From Candidatus Galacturonatibacter soehngenii (GTDB lineage Bacteria > Bacillota > Clostridia > Lachnospirales > Lachnospiraceae), in assembly GCF_008830185.1 (NCBI RefSeq), contig NZ_WAGX01000004.1:1-64000 (forward strand): a DNA stretch of 64,000 bases. Reading direction: 5' to 3'. Shown one piece after another: positions 34,644 to 44,172 of this stretch. Made by a program: the position numbers and the translations under genes. How positions within the stretch are numbered: the stretch's first letter is position 1; each line of letters starts with the position of its first letter. The notes under the pieces were generated by a model. That model was not told where the DNA came from. It saw nothing but the letters and a program-made list of their open reading frames with translations, and ran no database searches.

Positions 34644-35903
34644 ATGATTACACAGGCCCCAAGAGGTGTCCAAGATTGGTTTGGCGAAAATATGCACAAA
34701 CGAAGTGTTGTTGAGAAAATGGCAAGAGAGCTTGCTGTTACTTATAATATGAGTGAAATTATAACGCCAATGTTTGAACATACTGTTTTATTTCAAAGAG
34801 GTGTGGGAGAGACAACAGATGTAGTACAAAAAGAGATGTATACTTTTCTTGATAAAGGAGATCGAAGCATTACCTTAAAGCCAGAAGGAACCGCTTCTGT
34901 TATGCGTGCCTATCTTGAGAACAACATGTATGCGGAGCCTGGACCAACGAAATTGTTCTATATTACACCAGCATTTCGCTATGAAAAACCTCAAAGTGGA
35001 AGATTAAGACAACACCATCAGTTCGGGGTTGAATTTGTTGGTTCTAAGTCACCACTTGCAGAAGTTGAACTAATTACTTTGATTACGACTTTAATTAATA
35101 AATTAGGTTTAAAGGATGCTAAGCTTCATATTAATAGTATTGGTTGTTCTGAGTGTAGAAAAACATATAACGAAGCTTTGCTTTTATACTTAAAAAAGCA
35201 TGAGGATAAATTATGTCCAACTTGTAAAGAAAGAATGCAAAAAAATCCTCTTCGTGTTCTAGATTGTAAGGTTGAGACTTGCAAAGAAATTGTAAAAGAT
35301 GCGCCTAGAACGATTGAATATTTAGATGAAGAATGTAGCAAACACTGGGAGGAACTACAGTATTTATTAAAAGAGTTAAATATCCCTTTTGAAATTGATA
35401 CTGGAATCGTTCGTGGACTTGATTATTATACAAAGACAGTATTTGAATTCGTTAATTTGGAGGGCTTTACTTTATGTGGTGGAGGACGCTATGATGGTTT
35501 GATTCACGAGATTGACGAAAAACAAGATATTCCATCGGTTGGTTTTGGAATGGGGATTGAACGAATCCTTTACTTTTTAGAAAAAGAAGGAGTGGAACTG
35601 GAGCCCAAAAAAAGTGTTCAGCTCTATGTCGGTATTCTTGGTAAAGAAGCAAAAGCAAAAGCATATCAGTTAGTGAATGAAGTAAGAAGAAGTGGTATAA
35701 TTGTAGAAACAGATTATATGGATCGTAGTGTAAAAGCACAAATGAAATATGCGAATAAGTTAGGGGCAAAATACACAGTTATCATAGGTTCCCAAGAGCT
35801 AGAAGAAAATCAAGCTAGGGTAAAAAATATGGAGTCTGGAGAACAGACTGAACTTGCGTTAAATCAGATTGCATCCTATATAATAAGCCAAAGTAATGAA
35901 TAG
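34644..35903 (+). CDS. hisS: Histidyl-tRNA synthetase
   Basis: A class II synthetase (419 aa) that charges tRNA-His. [17 protein letters not shown] (N-terminus), motif 2 region [20 protein letters not shown], the histidine A motif [16 protein letters not shown] and GGGRYDGL are all present, with an anticodon-binding C-terminal domain. GGAGGAGATTATT precedes ATG 34644; the frame opens 5 codons earlier inside the ribosome site. aspS follows, as in most Firmicutes. No T-box leader is seen in the short upstream gap. Confidence 0.96.
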   Translation: MITQAPRGVQDWFGENMHKRSVVEKMARELAVTYNMSEIITPMFEHTVLFQRGVGETTDVVQKEMYTFLDKGDRSITLKPEGTASVMRAYLENNMYAEPGPTKLFYITPAFRYEKPQSGRLRQHHQFGVEFVGSKSPLAEVELITLITTLINKLGLKDAKLHINSIGCSECRKTYNEALLLYLKKHEDKLCPTCKERMQKNPLRVLDCKVETCKEIVKDAPRTIEYLDEECSKHWEELQYLLKELNIPFEIDTGIVRGLDYYTKTVFEFVNLEGFTLCGGGRYDGLIHEIDEKQDIPSVGFGMGIERILYFLEKEGVELEPKKSVQLYVGILGKEAKAKAYQLVNEVRRSGIIVETDYMDRSVKAQMKYANKLGAKYTVIIGSQELEENQARVKNMESGEQTELALNQIASYIISQSNE

Positions 35904-35975
35904 CTTAGTAAAAGGACTATTTCGTGAAATTAGAATGGTGAATCTAAGATAACAGTGGAAAAGATGGAGGAAATT

Positions 35976-37775
35976 ATGGCAGAGTCAATGAAAGGGTTAC
36001 ACAGAACCCATAGATGTACAGAGATAACGAATGCTAATATCGGAGAAGAAGTTACCGTTATGGGCTGGGTGCAAAAAAGTAGAAATAAAGGTGGTATTAT
36101 TTTTGTTGATCTTCGCGATCGCTCAGGTATTTTGCAAATTATATTTGAAGAAGCAGATGTAAAAGCAGAGGGATTTGCAAAAGCAGAAAAACTAAGAAGT
36201 GAATTCGTAATAGCAGTAGTGGGAAAGGTAGTAGCACGTACAGGAGCTGTGAATGAAAATCTTGCGACAGGGGATATCGAAATTAGAGCAACAAAGCTTA
36301 CTGTGTTATCAGAAGCACAAACGCCACCATTTCCAATTGAAGAAGGCTCTAAAACAAAAGAAGAACTTAGATTAAAATATCGATATTTGGACTTAAGAAG
36401 ACCAGACATCCAAAGAAATCTAATACTTAGAAGTCAAGCGGCTACAATTGTTCGCACCTTTTTGGCAGAAGAGGGATTTTTAGAAATTGAAACTCCTATT
36501 TTGCAAAAAAGTACACCAGAAGGTGCAAGAGACTATCTCGTACCAAGCCGTGTTCACCCTGGAAATTTCTACGCTTTACCACAGTCACCGCAGTTGTTTA
36601 AGCAGTTACTTATGTGTTCAGGATATGATCGATATTTTCAAATAGCAAAGTGTTTTCGTGATGAAGATTTAAGAGCAGATAGACAACCTGAGTTTACACA
36701 AATCGATATGGAGTTATCTTTTGTAGATATCGATGATGTTATTGATGTAAATGAAAAATTATTGCAAAAGCTTTTTAAAGAAACAATTGGTATTGATGTA
36801 GCCCTTCCAATTCAAAGAATGACATGGCAAGAGGCAATGGATCGCTATGGTTCTGATAAACCAGATACTCGTTTTGGTATGGAACTAAAGAATGTATCTG
36901 ATGTAGTAAAGGGCTGTGGATTTGGTGTGTTTACAGGGGCATTGGAAAATGGTGGTTCTGTAAGAGGTATTAATGTCAAAGGGCAAGGTGCTATGCCTCG
37001 TAAAAAAATTGATGCCTTGGTTGCTTTCGCCAAAGATTTTGGGGCAAAAGGACTTGCATATCTTTGCATTGGCGAAGATGGAAGCTACAAATCTTCTTTT
37101 TCAAAATTCATGACAGAAGAAGAGTTAAAGAATTTAGCTACTAGTATGGGTGCGGAAAATGGTGACTTGCTACTATTCGCCGCAGATGTTGATAAAGTTG
37201 TCTATGACGTTTTAGGTAATTTAAGATTAGAAATAGCAAAGAATTTAGAATTGATTGATCAAGATAAATATAATTTCCTATGGGTAACTGAATTCCCACT
37301 ATTTGAGTGGTCAGAAGAGCAAAAACGATTCGTAGCCATGCATCATCCGTTTACTATGCCGATGGAAGAAGACTTGGAATTATTAGAAACAGCGCCAGAA
37401 AAGGCACGTGCAAAGGCATATGACATCGTGTTAAATGGTACCGAAATTGGTGGTGGTAGTGTAAGAATCTATCAGAATGATGTGCAGGAAAAAATGTTTG
37501 AACTTCTTGGATTTACAAAAGAAGAAGCCTATGAACGTTTTGGTTTCTTGCTAAATGCATTTAAATACGGAGTACCTCCTCATGCTGGTTTGGCATATGG
37601 TTTAGACCGTCTAATTATGCTTATGGCAAAAGAAGAAAGTATCAGAGACGTGATAGCATTTCCAAAGATTAAGGATGCTTCCTGCTTAATGACCGAAGCT
37701 CCAGATGTAGTAGATGAAAAACAGCTCGAAGAGTTAGAAATAGCACTTGTATTAAAAAAGAAAGAACAAGAGTAA
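35976..37775 (+). CDS. aspS: Aspartyl-tRNA synthetase
   Basis: A 599-aa bacterial-type class II synthetase: N-terminal OB fold (GWVQKSRNKGGIIFVDLRDR), catalytic core with FLEIETPILQKSTPEGARDY, QSPQLFKQLLMCSGYDRYFQ and FRDEDLRADRQPEFTQ, the GAD insertion, and the final GLAYGLDRLIMLMAKEE motif 3. It charges tRNA-Asp, and perhaps tRNA-Asn if the host lacks asnS. GGAGGAAATT is directly before ATG 35976, although a GTG at 35955 opens the frame. A strong terminator follows. Confidence 0.96.
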   Translation: MAESMKGLHRTHRCTEITNANIGEEVTVMGWVQKSRNKGGIIFVDLRDRSGILQIIFEEADVKAEGFAKAEKLRSEFVIAVVGKVVARTGAVNENLATGDIEIRATKLTVLSEAQTPPFPIEEGSKTKEELRLKYRYLDLRRPDIQRNLILRSQAATIVRTFLAEEGFLEIETPILQKSTPEGARDYLVPSRVHPGNFYALPQSPQLFKQLLMCSGYDRYFQIAKCFRDEDLRADRQPEFTQIDMELSFVDIDDVIDVNEKLLQKLFKETIGIDVALPIQRMTWQEAMDRYGSDKPDTRFGMELKNVSDVVKGCGFGVFTGALENGGSVRGINVKGQGAMPRKKIDALVAFAKDFGAKGLAYLCIGEDGSYKSSFSKFMTEEELKNLATSMGAENGDLLLFAADVDKVVYDVLGNLRLEIAKNLELIDQDKYNFLWVTEFPLFEWSEEQKRFVAMHHPFTMPMEEDLELLETAPEKARAKAYDIVLNGTEIGGGSVRIYQNDVQEKMFELLGFTKEEAYERFGFLLNAFKYGVPPHAGLAYGLDRLIMLMAKEESIRDVIAFPKIKDASCLMTEAPDVVDEKQLEELEIALVLKKKEQE

Positions 37776-37809
37776 TGTAAAGAATATAGAGTGTATTATC
37801 CTTACTTAT

Positions 37810-37855
37810 AAAAGAAAATGAAAGATAGATTTTATACTGTCTTTCATTTTCTTTT
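37810..37855. terminator. Bidirectional terminator after aspS
   Basis: A perfect 16-bp stem AAAAGAAAATGAAAGA / TCTTTCATTTTCTTTT with a 14-base loop lies between convergent aspS and the DUF1294 gene. Confidence 0.9.
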
Positions 37856-37895
37856 ATGATAAAAGCATATATCTAAATTCAGGCACTTTGTTGAA

Positions 37896-38180
37896 TTACA
37901 TATATTGTTTATATAGGATAAAAAAGAGAATTGCTATGTGTAAAATCAAAATCAAAGGGATGCCGAGTACAAAAGCTTTGTGCTTCGTTTTGTGGCGAAA
38001 CAAATACATTCCACACAAGGAACCTAAACTTCCACCAACAATAGCGATTATAAAGAATGTTTTCTCAGAAATTCTCCACTGATGCCTCCTTGCTTTTTGT
38101 TTGTCAATCCTCATGAAAGAAAGTCCAACGATGTTGATAAGACAAAAGTAAAGAATAAGAAAAAATATTAATTGATTCAT
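37896..38180 (-). CDS. DUF1294 family membrane protein
   Basis: A 94-aa protein with three hydrophobic helices (LIFFLILYFCLINIVGLSFM; FIIAIVGGSLGSLCGMYLF; FVLGIPLILILHIAILFFIL) and the family motif around RIDKQKARRHQWRISEKT followed by GGSLGS and HKTKH. DUF1294 proteins are widespread small membrane proteins without a known function. AAAGGATACTTAAT precedes the ATG. It is a single gene between two terminator-bounded units. Confidence 0.82.
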   Translation of the reverse strand: MNQLIFFLILYFCLINIVGLSFMRIDKQKARRHQWRISEKTFFIIAIVGGSLGSLCGMYLFRHKTKHKAFVLGIPLILILHIAILFFILYKQYM

Positions 38181-38675
38181 ATTAAGTATCCTTTCAAAGA
38201 TAATATTGTTAAAGATAAAGTTTGTGTATTTTTCTAATAGGAATGAACTGCAAATAGTGGTAGATAATCAGGTTCTATATAAAAATTATAACATATGTTT
38301 GCAATTTAAAGGAATATGTGATAACATAAAAATACAAAAGTGTTAAATTTCAATTACACTTTTTCGTTTATTTCTTTTTAGGCGTTTCAGCCAAAATATC
38401 CAGTTTTTATATTATAAATGAATAGGGGATGATTTTAGTATTAAAAGAGGTTTTGTAAATATTTATTTCTTAGATATTTAGGTCTATTATTGCATGTATT
38501 AACAATGCATGCATTTCAAATCAATCTATAATTACAAGGCTGAAATCTAAAGCTTTGTTAGTCTCATGTAACAACTTCCAAATTAAAAAGACGTAAGAAT
38601 TAAAGTGTATTTTTAGAATAGAGGAATCGTCTAATCTTTTATAATGCACAAAGTTAGGTAAAAAAGGAGTAAAGA
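38181..38675. other. Gene-free gap before the large surface protein
   Basis: No ORF or RNA gene is recognised in these 495 bases. AAAAGTGT (38336-38343) pairs with ACACTTTT (38356-38363), followed by a T-rich stretch, a weak terminator-like hairpin on the plus strand. TATAAT at 38640-38645 is a possible -10 box for the next gene without a matching -35, which could mean an alternative sigma factor or activator. Confidence 0.4.
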
Positions 38676-41600
38676 ATGAAAAAGAAAAAATATAATCGCT
38701 TAGCTGCTTTTAATTTTCAACAAAAATTGAAAGAAAGCTTAGCATGGATGCTAATACTTACTATATTTTTGCAGGTATCTACACCATTGCAAGTTTATGC
38801 AGCAAATGCAAAAAATTATAACGATACTAATATTGATTATGGGTGGCATGTGTCAGATTGGAGAAAATCGTCCTATTGTAATGTTGCAAAGTATAAGGAA
38901 GTTTCGCCAAGTATTAGCTACGTAGATAAAAAGGGTAAAAAAGTAAAAGCTAAAACAATAAATGGAAAGGTTTATGTACCAAAGGGAACGAAGGTGAAGC
39001 TTTCATGGTTAATGGAACATTCGTCTGGTTTTGCATCCGAAAAATTAGATATTTGGCAATTTAAAAAGGATACTAACTATAATAATGTAGATAATTACAA
39101 TCATGGAGGTGGAGATAATGGTTTATTCTATCTTAGAGGAAAGGCTAGCGGCTTGGTAGGTAAAGTTAAGTCACAGGATTCGGGAAAATTCACGTATATC
39201 TATTCCATTGACGAATATAATTCAATTAATTTCCTTTGTGAATCAATTCAGCTAGTTGGTGATGAGGGAGGATCAGCAGCGGTTGGAAATGTTATGGGAA
39301 ATGTAACTTATTACTACTATTATGATGACAAGGTAGACATTGTGGAAGATAACACTCCACCAACAGTTACACTTGCTGTAAATGGTAACCCAACCAATAA
39401 CTGGTATCCATTAAATACAACTGTAACGATAACGGCAGAGGATAAGGAGAGTGACGTTAAGACGTTAACGGTAAATGGAGCTCCAAGATCAAATCCTTAT
39501 ACTTTTACATTAGCAAGTGGGGTTAATAATATTACATATTCTGCGGAGGATGTAGCAGGAAATTCAACAGGAGATAAAAGTGCAACCGTAAATGTTGATG
39601 GAACAGCTCCAACAATAAGTGCAACACCTTCACAAAAAGATACAAATGGATGGTACAAAGGAGATACTTCGGTAACATTTAATGTGTCAGATAGTGAAAG
39701 TGGAGTTGCAAGTTTTAAAGTTAATAATGAGGGAAAATCAAATGGCTATAAAGTAAGTGTGCCAGAAGGAACAACATCATACAAATATGAAGCTTCTGAT
39801 AATGCTGGAAATACAAATTCACAAACTATTTCGCTAAGTGTAGATAAATCAAGTCCTACGGTTTCGATTGCAGGTGGAGCATCTTTTTTTACAAACAAAG
39901 ATGTTTCTCTTTCAATCACTGGTACTGACAAATATTCAGGTTTGAAAAGAATGGAAGTAGAATATTCAAGTGATAATGCAAAATGGACAAAGTATCAAGA
40001 ATTTACTTTTGAGGGGGTAACGAGCCCTCAAACGAAAACAGTATTAGCAAGTAAAAACGGATACTATCGTGTTAAAGCAGAGGATTTAGTTGGATATAGT
40101 AAAACATCCGATCAAACAATCCATATCACTAAGATTGACAAGGAAGCACCAACTATTGTTGCAACAGTAAAGGGAAATGAAGGTCCACCAGTTGATAAAT
40201 GGTATAGAGGTTCAGCTACTATAACCATTACAGCAACAGATGAAGGTGTGAGTGGCTTAAAAGAACTAGAGTATAATGGACTTTTAACAACTAACTCTAT
40301 AGTCCAATTACAGACACAAAAAGAAGGTGTAAATAATTATCGATACAAAGCAACGGATCATGCTGGAAATTCATCTGCAACAGGGAATACAGAGGTTTAT
40401 GTAGATGCATCAGCTCCGATTGATTTAAGTTGGTCTAATAATCAAGATTCATGGACCAACAAAGATATTACAGTAACTATGTCTGCAAGAGACTTACTAT
40501 CTGGAATGAGTAAGTTTATTGTTCAAAGAAAGAATGAGGAAACAGGTGAGTGGAAAGATTACACACAAGTAAGTGCTTCCTATGAGACAACCTTAGTTAC
40601 AAAGCAGGCAGCCATTAAAGAAAATGGAACCTATCGTTTCAAAGCAGTTGATAGAGTAGGTTATGAAACCATTAGTGGAAATGAGTTTGTAATTAATAAA
40701 ATTGATAAAGAAAAACCAGTTATTACTCCAGAGGAAATTGGTGATAAGTCCTCAAATGGTTGGTTTAAACATAAAATGACACTAAAACTTTTAGTCAAAG
40801 AGTATGGTGTAAGTGGTCTTAAGAATCTTTATCTTAAAATGGGAGGAATAAAAACAAATAAAGAATTTGATTCAGCAGAGGTATTTCAATATATCCATAA
40901 AGAACTAATAGATGATGAGGGTGTTACAACAGTAGATTACAATGCTCTTGATTATGCAGGAAATTATTCTGATGATGGACAAAGTATTATAAAAATTGAT
41001 AGTACAACTCCAATTGATGTAACTGCAAGTGCGGATACACAAAAATGGACCAATAGTAGTGTTACTTTAACCGCAGGGGCAACTGATAAGATGTCTGGCT
41101 TAGCAAAACTCGTAGTACAAAAATACGAATCAGGTTCATGGAGTGATTATCTCACAACAAATTTCAATGGAGAAAACACAAGACAAACATACGATTTTCC
41201 CATTGAAGAAAATGGCTACTATCGAGTAAAAGCGGTAGATATGGTAGGTTACGAAATGACATCTGATAAGAGTCAAGGTGGAAGTGAAGTAGTTGATCCA
41301 ACCAATCCATTGGATCCGACTGATCCAAAGAAACCATTCCCAGGTATAATTATTATAGATATAATCGATAAAATCAAACCAATTGTATCAGCAGAGATTA
41401 TAGGCGGAGAAGGATATTCAGATACATCAGGTGGTTGGTATAAAGATGATGTTAGATTAAAGGTTACTGCAACAGATGAAGCAAGTGGAGTTGGCACCCT
41501 TACTTGTAATAACGATACATCTGTAAATGAAGAAAAATCCAAAATATATGTTAAAGAATATGGACCATTTAAGACTGGTATCAATACATTTGAGTATTAT

Positions 41601-44042
41601 GCAACGGACGTAGCTGGAAATGATTCAGAAGTAGGAACAACAGATATTAAAGTAGATATGATTAAACCTGTTGTTGCTAGATTTACAAAGTTAACGAACG
41701 ATTGGGTAAATTCTGAAACTGGTGTTATCTTTGAATGTGAAGGCCAAGATGAAGAATCTGGACTTTTACAATTCGTATTAGAAAGAAGTGAAAATGGAAC
41801 AGATGAATGGATAAACGAAAGCACCTACACATATTTAGGTGAAACCACTTTAGAAAAGGTAAATATGGTTGTAAAACAGAATGGTTATTATCGTTTAGCT
41901 GTTTATGATAGAGTAAAGAACATCACGTACTCAACAGATGTGATCTATGTAGATAACATTGATGATAATCCACCGGATGGAAATTCTCTTGGAATTACAC
42001 CAAATACAGAGGAATGGGTTAATGAAGCTACAGGAGTGGAACTAACTGCAGCAGGTCAAGATATGGATTCGGGATTAAAGTCACTTTCTGTCATGGAGCT
42101 GGATGAAAATAATGATTTTAATGAGATATACATCCAATATTTTTCGGGCGAAAAAGATTTGCTATCTGCAAATTACTTAACTCATATTAACGGATTTTAT
42201 AAAGTGAGTGCGCTTGATAGTGTAGGAAATTATAATGAAATGAAGGATGAAGAAGCGCTAGAAGTACCAAATATCGATCCAGTTAATCCAACACTAGTAG
42301 TAAATGTAGAAACTGAGCAATGGGCATCAGAAGAAAATGGATATGAAATTTATGCTTATGCAAAGGATAGTGAAAGTGGATTGAATTCCATTAAGCTTCA
42401 ACGCTTAGAAGAAAGCGGCGAATGGAAAGACACTGGAATTGACTTTGAAAAGCAAGCTTATGTTAAAGATGAAGAAAAGCTTAATACTTATGAAGGTAGC
42501 TTTATCCAAAACTTTACTAATAAACTTAGATTAGCAGTAAATAAGCAGTTTTTCAGCAAAACGACAAATGTTGTAAATGACAAAGTAGTTGGCGGAAACA
42601 ATGAAATGGTAAAGGTATTATTTCGAGCAAGAGAAAATGGTACTTATCGAGTAGTGACCGATGATATTGTGGAAAATTCAACAAGTTCTAATGCGATAGT
42701 TGTAACAACAATGGATTTTGATTCCCCTAGCCTAATGGTAGAAGGAAATCCAACGGATTGGACCAATCAAACAGTTACAATAAAGGTTACTGCAAAAGAT
42801 GATACAAGTGCAATCTCCAAGATGTTATTAAATGGAGAAGAGGTAAAATTTAAGACTGTAGGTAAAGCTTCCTTCTTTACATTTGATGTGGAGAAAAATG
42901 CTACATTTAACGTGGCGGCTATTGATGCAGCTGGACATGAAGTATCTGAAGTAGTTGATGTTACAAAGATTGATAAAGATATACCTCTTGTTAATTCAGA
43001 ATTAGGGGAATGGATAAACGGTAAGGCTAATGCTAAAGTTACATTAAGTGATGAATTATCTGGAATAAAGAGTGCATATATCAATGAGACTATGATACAG
43101 ATTCAGGATAAGCACAACACTACGCTAGATACAAGTATTAATGCAGAGGTAACATATAAAGTAACAGTTTCTGACTATGCAGGAAATAAGGTAACCACCA
43201 CTATCTCAGAAAACAAGGCATTATCTTATATTAAGGTAACAACACCGCCAGACAAAAAATCATATTATGCCAAAGAAAACTTTGAAAAAAAGGGTATGGT
43301 AGTTACTGCATATTATACAGATAAGAGTCAGCAGGTAGTAACTAATTATGAAATTCTTGATGGTAAAAATCTTGCAGTTAATCAAGCAAAGATAAATGTT
43401 TCTTATACAGAAAAAGGTATTACTAAGAAGACTAATACAGGAATTAAAGTAAGTACACAAAGTACGAGGCCAGATGTGCCAGATCCAATGCCTAATGTTC
43501 CTGATTCACCTACACCAGATAACCCTACTCCAAACAAACCAAAACCAACTCCGACAAAACCTATTACTCCAACTCCTACACCTGTAATTACTACGGAAGA
43601 AACAGTGGAAGAGACTTTAGAGGAAGAGGTTACGAAAGAGCCACAGACCGTTGAAAGTGTTAATCAGGAAGCTGAGCAGGTTACAAAAGAATCAAATCAA
43701 TTTCCAATGATGGCAGTTGTCGTTGGTGCGGCTGGAGTAGGAATGTTTTTAATTTTCTTATTCTTTATACTTACTAATGTAAAAATATATACGATGAGAG
43801 AGAATGGGAAATACAAATTAATTGGAAGAACTAGGGCGAAGAAACAAGATGAATTCTATTTGGTTAAGACCAATAAAATTATGATTATGAATGCCTCTAG
43901 TGAAGATTTTAAATTTGTATTTAGCAAAGGATTTGTAAAAACACATTCAGATATTAATGTAGCAATTAAGATTGAAAATAGAGAATTTAATCGATTCCTT
44001 GCAAAAGGTGAAGATACTCTTTATATAAAATATAATATCTAA
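38676..44042 (+). CDS. Giant membrane-anchored surface protein with 13 Ig-like modules
   Basis: The 1788-aa protein has a signal-like N-terminus (hydrophobic 24-41, cut likely after VYA) and a unique domain to about 224. About 13 Ig-like modules follow (225-1513), each opening with a proline-containing P-x-[IVL] strand, a tryptophan 8-16 residues later, and a YRVKA-D-x-VGY or AGN-type ending. A Big_3-like domain (1516-1592) and a Pro/Thr-rich linker (1597-1637) precede a transmembrane helix near 1677-1700 and about 85 cytosolic residues rich in beta pattern. There is no LPxTG signal. It looks like a stalk crossing the wall, anchored by its own membrane helix, with an internal domain that could carry a signal. 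Adhesin or sensor roles are inference. Confidence 0.8.
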   Translation: MKKKKYNRLAAFNFQQKLKESLAWMLILTIFLQVSTPLQVYAANAKNYNDTNIDYGWHVSDWRKSSYCNVAKYKEVSPSISYVDKKGKKVKAKTINGKVYVPKGTKVKLSWLMEHSSGFASEKLDIWQFKKDTNYNNVDNYNHGGGDNGLFYLRGKASGLVGKVKSQDSGKFTYIYSIDEYNSINFLCESIQLVGDEGGSAAVGNVMGNVTYYYYYDDKVDIVEDNTPPTVTLAVNGNPTNNWYPLNTTVTITAEDKESDVKTLTVNGAPRSNPYTFTLASGVNNITYSAEDVAGNSTGDKSATVNVDGTAPTISATPSQKDTNGWYKGDTSVTFNVSDSESGVASFKVNNEGKSNGYKVSVPEGTTSYKYEASDNAGNTNSQTISLSVDKSSPTVSIAGGASFFTNKDVSLSITGTDKYSGLKRMEVEYSSDNAKWTKYQEFTFEGVTSPQTKTVLASKNGYYRVKAEDLVGYSKTSDQTIHITKIDKEAPTIVATVKGNEGPPVDKWYRGSATITITATDEGVSGLKELEYNGLLTTNSIVQLQTQKEGVNNYRYKATDHAGNSSATGNTEVYVDASAPIDLSWSNNQDSWTNKDITVTMSARDLLSGMSKFIVQRKNEETGEWKDYTQVSASYETTLVTKQAAIKENGTYRFKAVDRVGYETISGNEFVINKIDKEKPVITPEEIGDKSSNGWFKHKMTLKLLVKEYGVSGLKNLYLKMGGIKTNKEFDSAEVFQYIHKELIDDEGVTTVDYNALDYAGNYSDDGQSIIKIDSTTPIDVTASADTQKWTNSSVTLTAGATDKMSGLAKLVVQKYESGSWSDYLTTNFNGENTRQTYDFPIEENGYYRVKAVDMVGYEMTSDKSQGGSEVVDPTNPLDPTDPKKPFPGIIIIDIIDKIKPIVSAEIIGGEGYSDTSGGWYKDDVRLKVTATDEASGVGTLTCNNDTSVNEEKSKIYVKEYGPFKTGINTFEYYATDVAGNDSEVGTTDIKVDMIKPVVARFTKLTNDWVNSETGVIFECEGQDEESGLLQFVLERSENGTDEWINESTYTYLGETTLEKVNMVVKQNGYYRLAVYDRVKNITYSTDVIYVDNIDDNPPDGNSLGITPNTEEWVNEATGVELTAAGQDMDSGLKSLSVMELDENNDFNEIYIQYFSGEKDLLSANYLTHINGFYKVSALDSVGNYNEMKDEEALEVPNIDPVNPTLVVNVETEQWASEENGYEIYAYAKDSESGLNSIKLQRLEESGEWKDTGIDFEKQAYVKDEEKLNTYEGSFIQNFTNKLRLAVNKQFFSKTTNVVNDKVVGGNNEMVKVLFRARENGTYRVVTDDIVENSTSSNAIVVTTMDFDSPSLMVEGNPTDWTNQTVTIKVTAKDDTSAISKMLLNGEEVKFKTVGKASFFTFDVEKNATFNVAAIDAAGHEVSEVVDVTKIDKDIPLVNSELGEWINGKANAKVTLSDELSGIKSAYINETMIQIQDKHNTTLDTSINAEVTYKVTVSDYAGNKVTTTISENKALSYIKVTTPPDKKSYYAKENFEKKGMVVTAYYTDKSQQVVTNYEILDGKNLAVNQAKINVSYTEKGITKKTNTGIKVSTQSTRPDVPDPMPNVPDSPTPDNPTPNKPKPTPTKPITPTPTPVITTEETVEETLEEEVTKEPQTVESVNQEAEQVTKESNQFPMMAVVVGAAGVGMFLIFLFFILTNVKIYTMRENGKYKLIGRTRAKKQDEFYLVKTNKIMIMNASSEDFKFVFSKGFVKTHSDINVAIKIENREFNRFLAKGEDTLYIKYNI

Positions 44043-44086
44043 CGGCAAATATTGACAGAACTTCTCTAAAAGTATAAAATAAAAGA

Positions 44087-44113
44087 GCACGGTTAATATA
44101 CCGTGCTTCTTTA
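44087..44113 (+). terminator. Terminator between the two surface protein genes
   Basis: GCACGGT (44087-44093) and ACCGTGC (44100-44106) form a 7-bp stem with a 6-base loop, then TTCTTTATT. The stem can be extended past one bulge. Confidence 0.75.
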
Positions 44114-44172
44114 TTACCATATAATATAAGGGGAATTATTAAAGATAGAAAAATATACTTGGGGGAAGTATA

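Noticed and set aside
38676-44042. Direct-repeat array or CRISPR in the surface gene
   Set aside because: The periodicity is at the protein-module level with diverged DNA; there are no identical repeats with unique spacers.
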